DNA of 64,000 nt from Lachnoclostridium sp. UBA5725 (GTDB lineage: Bacteria > Bacillota > Clostridia > Lachnospirales > Lachnospiraceae): the NCBI GenBank assembly GCA_002419585.1, contig DIGJ01000018.1, positions 1 through 64,000 on the forward strand. The letters run 5' to 3'. Within the stretch, counting starts at the first letter, position 1; every line of letters starts with the position of its first letter. Under the pieces are notes generated by a model. It did not search any database and was not told the origin of the DNA. It worked only from the letters and a program-made list of their open reading frames with translations. Below are positions 16,303 through 26,710 of this stretch, in pieces. The position numbers were made by a program, and so were the translations under genes.

Positions 16303-17280
16303 CTATGCATGACTGTAAGTAACAATTAATAATTCAACACCCATTGTATCTGCTAAGCGACCGGTCTTTACCTGTTCTTCGATATCTGCACAATTTTGCA
16401 ATACTTGAACCAATTGACTTTGCTTAAAATTTTTACTTTGGGCAATATACTTATTTGCTGCAAACGGTGGAATACCAACTTTTGCTGCTAAGGAAGATCC
16501 TGCTTGTCCTATCTTTGCCAATTCTTTTACCTGAAGCAGAATATTAAAGTGCCTCGTAAGCAAATACAAAATGGACATTGGCTTTTCCCTTAGTGCTAAT
16601 AAATCGTAATAAAGAGTAAGTGCTTCGGATTGTTTGTGAAATCCAATCGCATCAATCATTTGAAAAATCTTACCGGTAATCTGCGTGGTGCTAATCGCAT
16701 CAACGTCCTCAATGGAAATCACTTCACGATCATATGCAAAACAGACTAATTTTTCAATTTCAGTTTCCAAATTCTTCATATCTGTGCCAGATTTATTGAT
16801 AAAGTAAGAAATGGTCTGTTCTGTACTTTTCTTACCTTCTTTTTGTAGAAGAGAAGCAACCCAAAGCTTTAGATTCTTTTCGTCCATTCCATTCATTTCA
16901 CAAACATAGCCAATTTCTTTTACTGCTTTAAACAACTTACTTCGCTTATCGACTTCGGATTCTACAAATACAACGACCGTTGTATCAGGGAACTCTTTGA
17001 TATAGTCAGGAATTCTACTTTGGTTTTTAAAATATCCACTATTCTTAACCAAAACCATTCGCTTTTCACTAAAAAAAGGAAGAGTTTGTGCGATCTCGAT
17101 GATTTCATTGTCTACCATGCCTTTTCCTTCAAAGTGGGAAAAATTCATTTCATCGCTTTCACTAAGAATAGCTTCCTTTAGCTTATCCTGATATAATTTT
17201 TTCAAATAATCCTCGGTACCATACAGTAAATACACAGGTTTAAATTGATTCTTTTTAATATGTTCTTTTATAAGCTGCAT
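16303..17280 (-). CDS. holA: DNA polymerase III delta subunit
   Basis: A 325-residue clamp-loader subunit that opens the beta sliding clamp. It begins MQLIKEHIKKNQFKPVYLLY, continues GTEDYLKKLYQDKL, and shows the delta-family features FSEKRMVLVKNSGYF, VVVFVESEVDKRSKL and a C-terminal helical domain (LLALREKPMSILYLLTRHF, GIPPFAANKYIAQSKNF). Length and layout match Firmicute HolA (YqeN). A normal ribosome site (GAGGTG) precedes the ATG. In Firmicutes holA often lies next to rpsT and the gpr/spoIIP/lepA group, as here. Confidence 0.93.
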   Translation of the reverse strand: MQLIKEHIKKNQFKPVYLLYGTEDYLKKLYQDKLKEAILSESDEMNFSHFEGKGMVDNEIIEIAQTLPFFSEKRMVLVKNSGYFKNQSRIPDYIKEFPDTTVVVFVESEVDKRSKLFKAVKEIGYVCEMNGMDEKNLKLWVASLLQKEGKKSTEQTISYFINKSGTDMKNLETEIEKLVCFAYDREVISIEDVDAISTTQITGKIFQMIDAIGFHKQSEALTLYYDLLALREKPMSILYLLTRHFNILLQVKELAKIGQAGSSLAAKVGIPPFAANKYIAQSKNFKQSQLVQVLQNCADIEEQVKTGRLADTMGVELLIVTYSHA

Positions 17281-17411
17281 ATCTACACCTCAATTCTAAC
17301 CTAAGTCCATTCACTATTGTACAAAAAATTTAACAAATAATCAAGTATGAATTTTCTCAAATTTGATATTTTTAAAGCGTCTCTTTTCTTATAATAATAC
17401 ATCAAAATAAA

Positions 17412-17492
17412 AAAGCATCCAAACAAATTCTCCTATCGTTAGACCAAAAATCTAATTTGTAGAATCCCTTTACAATTTGGATGCTTCTTTAT
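17412..17492 (-). terminator. Possible terminator of the beta-galactosidase gene
   Basis: AAGCATCCAAA (17413-17423) pairs perfectly with TTTGGATGCTT (17476-17486), with a 52-nt loop between. On the minus strand A-rich and T-rich flanks are present. It lies just past the stop at 17507. Confidence 0.55.
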
Positions 17493-17506
17493 ACAAGTCT
17501 TTTTAA

Positions 17507-20500
17507 CTATTTTTTATTATTTTTAATTTTTACGATTTTTACTGTATCCGCAATTCCACTTGCTTTTAACAATTTTACATATTTCTTATATTGTTTTTCC
17601 GGCACTTGAATGACTGCATCACTTGCTATTCCTTTGAATGCATCTTTACCAATTTTCTTGATATTTTTTGTATTAAGGATAATTACTTTAAGATTTTTTG
17701 CTCCAGCAAACGCTTTATCACCAATTGTGGTAATATTTGCTCCAATCGTTGCCTTCTTAATTTTTGTATTTCCTTTCTGAGCATTATTCGCAATAGCTGT
17801 TACTTTAAAGGTGATACCATCAATTTTTATGGTTGCTGGAATCACAACTTTTGTGGTATTCGACTTTGTATCTTTTACAAACGACACACTTCCCTTTGTT
17901 TGTGATGATTTCGTTACTTTATAGGTTGTCGTTCCTTTTTTAATCACTTCATTTTTTGCTGGAAGTGTTACCTCATCCTTTGTATCAGAAGGTTTTGGAG
18001 TAGCACTAGGTTTTGGAGTAGCACTAGGCTTTGGTGAAGGAGCAACGATAATAACATCTGGGGCGTAGTCTGGCTCTGGTTTTGTTTGTGAACTCTTTGT
18101 TACCTTCACTTTAATGACCGCTTTTAGCGCACCATAAGATGCTGTAATTGTTGTACTTCCCTCTGCCTTACCTGTTATTTCTCCCCCTATAACCGTAGCA
18201 ATTGTTTCATCTTCTGACTTCCAGTTGATTTCTGATGCACTCACCCTATTTATACTTGCAAGAGAAAATGTACTTAAGCATTTGAAAGGACTCGCTTCCA
18301 CTGCTTGCTTCACAGCATAGTCTCCTGTATAAAGTTTTGCATCTGCAATATCGACACAGTCATCACTCATTGATCCAATTTTGTCCACAAAAATAATAAG
18401 GGTATTTGCTGCACTAACATCAATATCTACAAATTTTGCATTGTCGGGCTGCAATATAGTCCCTGACTCATAAAGTTTATTTCCGTCTGCAATACTGTCT
18501 TTGTAAATAATAAAATTTACTCCATCTCTTGTTGTTCTTGTACTCTTTACAAAATCAATTCCAATCCATGTCTGGAAGCGTTTTGCATTTAATCCCGTCA
18601 AATCATAGGTAAAGGTTGCATCTGCATTCGCACTTAATCCCTGAGCAAATGTTGTCTGCACATCTCCGATCTTCATGCTAATTGGTGTATTAGACTGTGC
18701 TCCTTCTACGTTATCCGCTTCATTAATATGAACGCCACCCCATGCAGAAACTGCAGAAGTGAAATTAATTGCTCCACACGAAGCAGTACCAACTGTTGTA
18801 GTACCAAATATTCCATTTGTTGCATTTACTTCACCCGTCAAATAAGAAGGGCTTAATCCACTCGTCGTATCAAGAGGTGTTATTGCAATTGTACCTGCTA
18901 TTGCGGAACCCACTTCTGTGCTTGTCGCAAAAATAGTTGCTGTTCCGTTGGAAAGGATGGTTACTTTTCCTTCACCAGACACTCTTGCTACACTTGCATC
19001 GCTTGAACTCCAGGTTACTCCCTGCTCTGTTGCATTGGCAGGTGTTGTCGCTGCCGTCAGCGTAAAGCTATCTCCTACTTTAACAGTAGATGGCAAACCA
19101 TTAATTGTAATTGCTGTAACTTTTACTGCTCCGCTTGCAGCTTCCGGTGTCAAGCTTGCAGGGAAACTTGTTGTGGCAATACTTGTTTGATTACCTGCTA
19201 CTATCGTAATCATAGAAGTCGTAAAATTATAGGATTTCTTTATCGCACCCGTTTTCAAAGAAAAGTCTGCTTTCAATATCTCTGCATTCTTAGCGGCCGC
19301 TTTTGTCAATTCATAGACCACTTTTATTTGTCCATTTGCAATTTCCTTGGTAGAAATCGTACCTTCAACAGAAGGTGCAAGTGTAACTTTTCCTGCTGTA
19401 AAAGCAGAAGTATCATAATTCAATACAAACGAACCTGCTGCCATAGCTGAATTATCAGCAGTTGATGTCTGTGCAATGGAACCCGTCAATGTTACTTTAC
19501 CATTGCTTGTTGTTGTATCTGCTGTCGTTAAGGATAGAGTCAAATCCTCAGTTGCTCCTGTAATCTGAGTACCCGATACTGCTTCTCTTAATGCAATCAT
19601 ATCTTTTACATCAACAAAATTATCTTGATTCATGTCAGCCGCATAGGCATTTAGTTTATCAAATGTTTCATTGCCCGCTATCACTTCACGAAGTTTATTG
19701 ATATCGGCAATATCAAGTTTACCATCTGAGAAACCATCTACATCACCGTTTACCGCTATTTTTAATGTATCCTTTAGCGTTCCTTCAACAGAAAGTGTTA
19801 CCAGATATCCTGTTGCAACTGGTGCGTCCTCCGATGTCTGCTCCGCATTGTATGGATCTAGCATGGTAATCGTTCCATCCTTAACGGACTTAAACATCGC
19901 TTTTAATTCTGCTTTTGTTGTACCCTTTGGTACATTGTATAGAATCTTATTTTCTGTATCAATCTTTGTTTTTGCTCCGCTTGCTAGTTCAAGAGCAGTT
20001 TCCTTTTGATAGAATCCAGTCATAATTAGCTTGGTATCACACCAGCTCACCATATCGTGTCCATCTTTAATATTTTTGTCTGCATAAAGTACAATTTCTT
20101 TTGCTCCAGTTACATCAACGTCAAAATACTGTGCGTTCTCATTTGCCTTCATTAATTTAGAACGATACACTTCCTTACCATCCACATAAATTATAGCATA
20201 AGCTCCATCCTGCGTTTTATTCTTGTGAGCATCAATGCCGACGTAGCCTTGTAAGCGCTCTACATTTAAATCTGCAACATTGAAAGATAATTTTGAATCT
20301 GCATTTACACCATATCCACTTTCAAAGGTTGTCCTTGTTCCGTCAACATATAAATCGAGAGCCGTTCCAGCATTGTCTTCATTCGTATGAATTCCACCAT
20401 ACGAAGTAAGAATACTCTTTGTTAAATCATATCCTACATTAGATAGCATAATCGTACCTGAATTTTTCAATTGTATGGTATACGTTCTACTATAACCATT

Positions 20501-23500
20501 CTTTGCGGTTGCAAGAACTGTTGCAGTTCCTGGGAACTCAGTTGCCTGTGTAATTTTAAGTGTTACATCTTCGGAAATCGCTGTAGCCGTAACCTGCGGT
20601 ACACTTCCATCCGGTGAAGATGCATTGTATGCGTATTTCGTAATATCATTATTAAACTTTGGAAGTTCTACATCACCAATTTTAATAGAAGAAACTAAAT
20701 TCGTATCATCCTCAAAGGATACCTTGCTTATTTCCATCAGTCGATTTTGTGGTTCACCGGAAATCGCTTTAAAATGATATGAATAGGTATACGTTTTGTT
20801 TGTAGGAAGCAAGTACTTAGACAAGGTAGCCTGTCCACAGCTTGCCGTTCCAAGTCCCATCTGATTATAGTCAATTGTAACAACGGTATTCTTCGTCTTT
20901 TCAATTTGATATGGATGATTTGCAGCTTGTAATGCTTCCTGTGTACAATGCAATGCACTCATTTCAAGAACTCGGTCTGTCGCATCAATTAAAAGTCCAT
21001 CTCCATTGTCATCGGTAAGTGCCATCCAACGAACATCCGTCTTGTTACCAGTTTCCTGTGGGTAGACAAAGTTTGCAAACTGGTCTGATACGGTACTATT
21101 CCATACACCAACATCGTATCCAGTCTTTCTATCACTATAACTATCCGATTCACCTCGACCATACCATGTCATATTTTCAAGACCTTCTGACAGCTGAAGT
21201 CTATTACCAACTCTTAAAAGGTTAGTCATATTTGTGGAGGGAACGAGTGTACTCTTAACAAAAATATCTCCTGTTGGATATATGGTGTATGTAATGCTGT
21301 CTTTTGAATCCGAACATTTTGTTAATGTTCTAGTAGCAGTAACATAAACGACATTCTTCTTTGTAACAATTGAAATATCATCAATGGTTGCATCTTGATT
21401 TGCATTTTTCCATTTGGCATCGACCGCTTCTTTTTCATCATTGTCGGTATATGCTCTCCAATAATTTGGTTCAATCGCCTCTGCAATCAATTCCTTGCCA
21501 TTTGACTTAAATGAAGTCATTTTTCCGGTGGATTTATCAAATTTTGCTGACCATGTATCCTTTGCAATGGACAATGTCGTTTCATTTTCTGATACTTCTC
21601 CACTTTTAAATTCGATAGTACCTACACTACCTTTTACAACTTCAGCGGTTACTGTTTTCGTCTTTCCTTCTTCCACCGTAACATTTGAACTAGAAAGTTT
21701 CATGTAATCTTGCGATGCGATATCAGAAATAGTAGGTAGCTGTCCTTCTTTCGTATAATTCAATTCAAATTGTCCCTGAGCTACTTCATGTCCAGACTTT
21801 GCCCATGCAACCTGATTGTCTGTTTTGATAACAAAGGAAACATTTAGGAAATATTCTTCTCCTGCCTTTACACTTGTTGGTACTGTAAACGGTATTTCAA
21901 CATCTTTTGAAGTCATCGCAGGAATATCAACTTCCATGGTTCCATTTTGAACACTTTCTCCATCTTTCATAATAGACCATAGCATCTTATATTCATTTGC
22001 ATTTGTGTCAATAAATTCATTATTTATTGTGATGGTTTTACTATCTAAATCTTTTAGGCTCATCTGAAGTGCTTGATAAATTCTCTTTACTTCATAAGCT
22101 TCTGGCTGTAAGGTTCTGTCTGGTGAAATAATACCATTTACACAAAAATCTTTGTTTCCCGATTTCCAACTAGCATATTTTCCAGTATTCCAATCCCCAT
22201 CATAGCCCCAATATGTACTTTTTCCATCCCATGTTCCATCTTCGGATAACAGTGGAGTATTAAAAGATTGGTCTACCCAATCCCAAATAAATCCTCCTTG
22301 CAAGATTCCATTTGCACGGATTTGCTCCCAGTATTCTTTCAGTCCTCCTGCACTGTTACCCATTGCATGCGCATATTCGCACATAATATATGGTTTTCCG
22401 GTTGTTGTTTTTAATTTTCCAATAGAAGGATACATTTCTGAATATACATCAACACCTTTATTATCATTCCATCCTTGATAATGAACAACTCTAGTATCAT
22501 CATTATTTTGGAAATAATTTATTTCTGCCTGTAGGGAATCACCTGCACCAGTTTCATTACCAGGAGACCACATAATAACACATGGATAGTTCTTATCTCT
22601 CTCTAGCATACTGATTGCTCTATCTTCTGCTGCTTTTACATATCCAGGAAGACTTCCAGGAACACTATACTGACTTCTACCATTATGTGACTCTACGTTC
22701 GCTTCATCCATAACGTATAATCCATATTCATCACACAAACGATAAAAGACAGGATCATTCGGATAATGGGATGCTCGAATGGAATTTATATTAAGAGACT
22801 TCATCAATTCTAATTCTTTGCGTATATCTGATTCCGTCAAATAATGTCCCGTTTCCGGATCATTTTCGTGACGATTCACACCAGTAAGCGTTACAACCTT
22901 ACCATTTACACGAAGTCTTGTATCAGAAGTTCCTACATCGGTAATTTCAACTTCTCGAAATCCAACATAAGCCTGTGTTGTTTCTATGGTTTTTCCATTT
23001 TTCTTAAGCTCAATTACCATATTATAAAGATTTGGATGTTCGCTTGTCCATTTCTTTGGATTCGTAAATTTCTGAGTTAAGGAAACGGTCGCTTTATTAT
23101 CCGTAAAAGCACCGACTTGTGCCTTGAGTGGTGTAGTTGTAACCAGTTTACCCTCTGCATCGTACAAGTTCGCCTCAACACTAAGACCCTCGGTTTCCGT
23201 TGCACTAAGATTACGAAGTTCTGCCTCTACATTTAAATCAGCATCCTCATATTTATCATCTAAATCCGTAATAACTGTGAAATCACGAATTTCAACACTA
23301 TCTTTTGTTGTCAGATATACATCACGGAAAATACCGCATGCACGAATCATATCCTGATTCTCAATATAACTACCATCAGACCAACGATACACTTCAACCG
23401 TAATAACATTTTTATTACCCGTTGAGAAATCAAGTGCTTTCGTAATATTAAATTCATGTGTCGAAAAACTATCTTCACTATATCCAATGTATTGACCATT

Positions 23501-24112
23501 TACCCAGACATACATTGCTGATCCTACACCTTCAAAATCAACAAATACCTGTCGACCTGCCCATGTTTGATCAATTGAAAATGTTTTACGATAAGTTCCA
23601 ACTGGGTTACAAGTTTGTGGGGCATCTCCTACCGTATAAGCAGAATAATTTTTACCTTCTGCTGCCATCCATGGATAATTTTGATTGGAATAGATAACAG
23701 GATCATATTTCCATGAACCATCTTTATTTACGTAGGTTTGCCAATCCCTAGGAACCGTAATATTATCCCATGAACTGTCATCATAAGTTGCTGCATTAAA
23801 ATTTGTATCTTTTGTAGCAATACGATCCGCCGGTTTGACCGCCCAACTAAACTTCCAATCATCCCCATTTAACAACTGATAATAACTAGATTTCGTTTTA
23901 TCTGCTGTTTTAGCCTGCTCAACTGTATCATAGTTATAAAAAGTCGCCCTCGCGTCCTCTCTGTTTACCTGAAATATTTCAGGGCTTGCATTCCATTCAG
24001 TTTTCTCTGCTGCCTTAACTGGTATCGTAAATATTCCTTCTAATCCAGAAACATTCACCCCAGTTACCACCATAGTAGCTGCAAGAAAAAGTGATATGAT
24101 TTTTTTCCTCAT
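17507..24112 (-). CDS. Giant secreted modular GH2 beta-galactosidase with dockerin-like, cohesin-like and NPCBM-like modules
   Basis: A 2201-residue exported enzyme. A signal peptide ends near VKAAEK. The GH2 core (about 40-1115) has sugar-binding, Ig-like, TIM-barrel and small-chain domains. WSPGNETG holds the acid/base Glu (about 520) and MCEYAHAMGNS the nucleophile Glu (about 579). Then come a cadherin-like sandwich (about 1140-1220), NPCBM-like module 1 (about 1225-1365), a dockerin-like pair of calcium loops (about 1455-1514), a cohesin-like module (about 1517-1645), a Big_2 domain (about 1664-1744), NPCBM-like module 2 (about 1775-1930), an Ig-like domain, a Ser-Pro-Lys linker (about 2025-2045) and a BspA-type leucine-rich tail. 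It probably removes terminal beta-galactose from extracellular glycans. There is a good ribosome site (GAAGGAGG). No LPxTG motif is seen, so cell attachment is unclear. Confidence 0.9.
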   Translation of the reverse strand: MRKKIISLFLAATMVVTGVNVSGLEGIFTIPVKAAEKTEWNASPEIFQVNREDARATFYNYDTVEQAKTADKTKSSYYQLLNGDDWKFSWAVKPADRIATKDTNFNAATYDDSSWDNITVPRDWQTYVNKDGSWKYDPVIYSNQNYPWMAAEGKNYSAYTVGDAPQTCNPVGTYRKTFSIDQTWAGRQVFVDFEGVGSAMYVWVNGQYIGYSEDSFSTHEFNITKALDFSTGNKNVITVEVYRWSDGSYIENQDMIRACGIFRDVYLTTKDSVEIRDFTVITDLDDKYEDADLNVEAELRNLSATETEGLSVEANLYDAEGKLVTTTPLKAQVGAFTDNKATVSLTQKFTNPKKWTSEHPNLYNMVIELKKNGKTIETTQAYVGFREVEITDVGTSDTRLRVNGKVVTLTGVNRHENDPETGHYLTESDIRKELELMKSLNINSIRASHYPNDPVFYRLCDEYGLYVMDEANVESHNGRSQYSVPGSLPGYVKAAEDRAISMLERDKNYPCVIMWSPGNETGAGDSLQAEINYFQNNDDTRVVHYQGWNDNKGVDVYSEMYPSIGKLKTTTGKPYIMCEYAHAMGNSAGGLKEYWEQIRANGILQGGFIWDWVDQSFNTPLLSEDGTWDGKSTYWGYDGDWNTGKYASWKSGNKDFCVNGIISPDRTLQPEAYEVKRIYQALQMSLKDLDSKTITINNEFIDTNANEYKMLWSIMKDGESVQNGTMEVDIPAMTSKDVEIPFTVPTSVKAGEEYFLNVSFVIKTDNQVAWAKSGHEVAQGQFELNYTKEGQLPTISDIASQDYMKLSSSNVTVEEGKTKTVTAEVVKGSVGTIEFKSGEVSENETTLSIAKDTWSAKFDKSTGKMTSFKSNGKELIAEAIEPNYWRAYTDNDEKEAVDAKWKNANQDATIDDISIVTKKNVVYVTATRTLTKCSDSKDSITYTIYPTGDIFVKSTLVPSTNMTNLLRVGNRLQLSEGLENMTWYGRGESDSYSDRKTGYDVGVWNSTVSDQFANFVYPQETGNKTDVRWMALTDDNGDGLLIDATDRVLEMSALHCTQEALQAANHPYQIEKTKNTVVTIDYNQMGLGTASCGQATLSKYLLPTNKTYTYSYHFKAISGEPQNRLMEISKVSFEDDTNLVSSIKIGDVELPKFNNDITKYAYNASSPDGSVPQVTATAISEDVTLKITQATEFPGTATVLATAKNGYSRTYTIQLKNSGTIMLSNVGYDLTKSILTSYGGIHTNEDNAGTALDLYVDGTRTTFESGYGVNADSKLSFNVADLNVERLQGYVGIDAHKNKTQDGAYAIIYVDGKEVYRSKLMKANENAQYFDVDVTGAKEIVLYADKNIKDGHDMVSWCDTKLIMTGFYQKETALELASGAKTKIDTENKILYNVPKGTTKAELKAMFKSVKDGTITMLDPYNAEQTSEDAPVATGYLVTLSVEGTLKDTLKIAVNGDVDGFSDGKLDIADINKLREVIAGNETFDKLNAYAADMNQDNFVDVKDMIALREAVSGTQITGATEDLTLSLTTADTTTSNGKVTLTGSIAQTSTADNSAMAAGSFVLNYDTSAFTAGKVTLAPSVEGTISTKEIANGQIKVVYELTKAAAKNAEILKADFSLKTGAIKKSYNFTTSMITIVAGNQTSIATTSFPASLTPEAASGAVKVTAITINGLPSTVKVGDSFTLTAATTPANATEQGVTWSSSDASVARVSGEGKVTILSNGTATIFATSTEVGSAIAGTIAITPLDTTSGLSPSYLTGEVNATNGIFGTTTVGTASCGAINFTSAVSAWGGVHINEADNVEGAQSNTPISMKIGDVQTTFAQGLSANADATFTYDLTGLNAKRFQTWIGIDFVKSTRTTRDGVNFIIYKDSIADGNKLYESGTILQPDNAKFVDIDVSAANTLIIFVDKIGSMSDDCVDIADAKLYTGDYAVKQAVEASPFKCLSTFSLASINRVSASEINWKSEDETIATVIGGEITGKAEGSTTITASYGALKAVIKVKVTKSSQTKPEPDYAPDVIIVAPSPKPSATPKPSATPKPSDTKDEVTLPAKNEVIKKGTTTYKVTKSSQTKGSVSFVKDTKSNTTKVVIPATIKIDGITFKVTAIANNAQKGNTKIKKATIGANITTIGDKAFAGAKNLKVIILNTKNIKKIGKDAFKGIASDAVIQVPEKQYKKYVKLLKASGIADTVKIVKIKNNKK

Positions 24113-24173
24113 TACATTATCCTCCTTCTAGTCCTTGATGTCTTAAGGGTTGTCTTTCTTTTACATGACTCCC

Positions 24174-24202
24174 TTTATATAAAACCGCCTTTTATTTAAC
24201 AA
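24174..24202 (-). promoter_or_regulatory. Candidate promoter of the beta-galactosidase gene
   Basis: On the minus strand TTGTTA (24197-24202) and TATAAA (24174-24179) are 17 nt apart. The -10 lies about 62 nt before the start codon. Confidence 0.5.
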
Positions 24203-24460
24203 AATTTTAGGTGCTTCGTTTATTAAAAAGCGATTCTATTTCTGTTTATAATGCATAGGAATTCTAGTAATGCATTATTTCTTTTAATTCTATATTTAAT
24301 GTTTTATTGCAATTTTGCTGTTTCTTTCCTAATGTTACCATTTTTATATTGTAATGTAAAGTATAAAATTCTATATTTTTACATTATTTTTGTGCATTTA
24401 TCACAAATCTCTTTCAATCCACAACATGTCTTTAATAAATCAAATTATTATTAAATGTGA
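24203..24460. other. AT-rich intergenic region between comEC and the beta-galactosidase gene
   Basis: No credible gene is seen. An inverted repeat AATGCAT (24250-24256) / ATGCATT (24270-24276) with a 13-nt spacer lies about 50 nt upstream of the candidate -35 and could be a regulator site. No consensus cre box or riboswitch was recognised. No clear comEC terminator is visible. Confidence 0.35.
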
Positions 24461-26704
24461 CTAGAAGGTATGCTTGAACGTATCAATTACATACTTTTTC
24501 CCATTCGTTTGTACGCACACCGCTCCAACTACACTCGAAATGAAAATATCAGACTTTACTGCCTTAAGTCGTTCCAACGTTTCTTTATGAGGATGTCCGT
24601 ATCTGTTTTTTAATCCACAGGAAATAAAAGAATAGGTCGGCGCTATCCGTTCTAAGAATGCAGGATTGCTAGATGATTTCGAACCATGATGTCCCACTTT
24701 TAAAATTTGATACTTATCGCTCGTTAAATATTGCATGGCATCTGTTTCACTTTCCTCCATATCGCCAGTTAACAAAATTGAGAATTTACCATAGCTTACT
24801 TCCAATCCAATCGAATTATCATTTTTATCGTCCGTTTCTTTTGTGCTGTCCGGATTGATACAGTGGAGATAAAATTGTCCTTTTTTTAAGTCTTCATTTC
24901 TATTTATGTATTTTAATTTAATATTATGTTTTGTTAGTAGTTCGACTAATTCAAAGTAAGCATCATCCTTTTCAATGCCTGCACCCAACACAACAGTATC
25001 AATTGCAACACCACCAAAATCCGTAAACTCAACAAGTTCAAGAATTCCGTTGTAATGATCTTGATCAAGATGCGTAATAAATACATAGTCCAGTTTTTTG
25101 CAACCTTGCGATTTTAAAAATGGTTCCAATATATATTGTCCTACCTTTGCTTTTGTGCTACTACCTCCATCCACCAAAATATTTATCCCATCTTTTGTTT
25201 CAATGTATATACTATCTCCCTGCCCCACATCCAGAAACGTCACCTTCATTCCCGGATTCTTTGGCAATATTGGTATAGCAATTAGTAAGAATAGAAGCAT
25301 CCACACTCTTTTCTTTTTCGTAAAGTGCCACAATATAAGTGTTCCCGCTAAAATTGTATAATACAGTATAAAAAAGCTGGTTTGTGGTTTACCCGTAATT
25401 ATAGTTGCAAATGGAAATTTCAGAAAAAAGTTTGTAATTCCTTCATATATCTTTAGAATTACAAAAATACCTCCAACAAAAATCACTGCTAATTTACTCC
25501 AAATCATTCCAAGGATTCCTGCCCCCACCGATAACACTGCTAGCACAGACATTAGTGGTATCACAATTAAATTTATTAAAATACCATACAGTGGATATTC
25601 ATAAAAGCTATTCAAAAGAATTGGAAACGTAATTAGTTGAATGGATATGCTCATAAGAAGAGAAGAACAGATGCCCTTCAGCCATTTATTCATTACACAT
25701 TTATTTTTTGAAACCGAAATCGTTTCCAACTTTTTTTCTTTTTGCAAAGTCTCGAAAATCGTAAGAAAACTCTCTTTGAGTAATGGATAAATAAAAGCAA
25801 TACCAAAAATTGACCCGTAGGACAATAAGAAACCAGAATTACGAAGTTCCAAAGGATGAAACGCTAAAATAATACTTGCACTTAAAGCCGTTGCTGAAAG
25901 CATATCATAGGTACGTCCCATTAAAATTGCAGCAAAGCTAATCAGTATCATAATAACTGCTCGATTTGTTGAAATGCTAAATCCCGTCATAATGCCGTAA
26001 AGTACCGCCGTAATCATTGCGATTAAGGCTGCTGCCTTTTTTCGTTTCAATGTGCTTAATAAAACTTGATAGATTCCCATTGCAATCAAAGAAACATGAA
26101 GACCAGAAATGGCTAGCAAATGTCCCATACCATTTTTTTGATACTCCCTTTTTATGTCATTTGATAGTTGCGTTTTGTCACCTAAAAACATTGCTGATAA
26201 GGTTGCTGCTTGTTCCTCAAAAAGCCACGTTTTATAAACCTTCTCAATGCTGGTTCTTCCCATTTGAAGGCATACTTTTAACCAGTCTTTTTTCGCATCC
26301 AAAACAGTAACATCTGCTTCCATCATGCGATAACTGATTCCTTTGCTGTTGTAATAATAGTACGAATTGAATTCACCCGGATTTGAGGGTGGCTGAAATT
26401 TAGATAAGATTCCTTTTACAAGGATACGATTTCCTAGATACACATCGTTCTCTTTTGTGTATACAAGAATTTGATTCAGAATATAAGGGTTGGTATCTCC
26501 CTCTTTTTGAAAAGAAACTTCGGATAGGGTAAGCGTCATCTTTCCGTCTTTGCAAACGATATCATCGATCCTACCCGTTGCCTCTCCTACCTGTTTTTCG
26601 TCAAATAAAAAGTCCAGGGAACTTCTTGGAACTGACGCCATTAAACTAGCGATTAAAAGGAGGATACAAATCCAAATCAATGGACGTTTTGGCTTAATAC
26701 GCAC
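24461..26704 (-). CDS. comEC: Competence DNA channel protein ComEC/Rec2
   Basis: A 747-residue polytopic membrane protein that carries single-stranded DNA across the membrane. It has an N-terminal DUF4131 region with two membrane helices and then the competence domain (MGHLLAISGLHVSLIAMG). Many membrane segments follow. The C-terminal metallo-beta-lactamase domain has FLDVGQGDSIYIE, FITHLDQDHYNGI and LKVGHHGSKSSSNP. The start is uncertain: GTG 26704 lies only a few bases after GGAGG, and an ATT two codons later has better spacing. It begins 7 nt after the GerMN gene and ends the comEA-RR-HK-GerMN-comEC run. Confidence 0.95.
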   Translation of the reverse strand: MRIKPKRPLIWICILLLIASLMASVPRSSLDFLFDEKQVGEATGRIDDIVCKDGKMTLTLSEVSFQKEGDTNPYILNQILVYTKENDVYLGNRILVKGILSKFQPPSNPGEFNSYYYYNSKGISYRMMEADVTVLDAKKDWLKVCLQMGRTSIEKVYKTWLFEEQAATLSAMFLGDKTQLSNDIKREYQKNGMGHLLAISGLHVSLIAMGIYQVLLSTLKRKKAAALIAMITAVLYGIMTGFSISTNRAVIMILISFAAILMGRTYDMLSATALSASIILAFHPLELRNSGFLLSYGSIFGIAFIYPLLKESFLTIFETLQKEKKLETISVSKNKCVMNKWLKGICSSLLMSISIQLITFPILLNSFYEYPLYGILINLIVIPLMSVLAVLSVGAGILGMIWSKLAVIFVGGIFVILKIYEGITNFFLKFPFATIITGKPQTSFFILYYTILAGTLILWHFTKKKRVWMLLFLLIAIPILPKNPGMKVTFLDVGQGDSIYIETKDGINILVDGGSSTKAKVGQYILEPFLKSQGCKKLDYVFITHLDQDHYNGILELVEFTDFGGVAIDTVVLGAGIEKDDAYFELVELLTKHNIKLKYINRNEDLKKGQFYLHCINPDSTKETDDKNDNSIGLEVSYGKFSILLTGDMEESETDAMQYLTSDKYQILKVGHHGSKSSSNPAFLERIAPTYSFISCGLKNRYGHPHKETLERLKAVKSDIFISSVVGAVCVQTNGKKYVIDTFKHTF

Positions 26705-26710
26705 TCCTCC

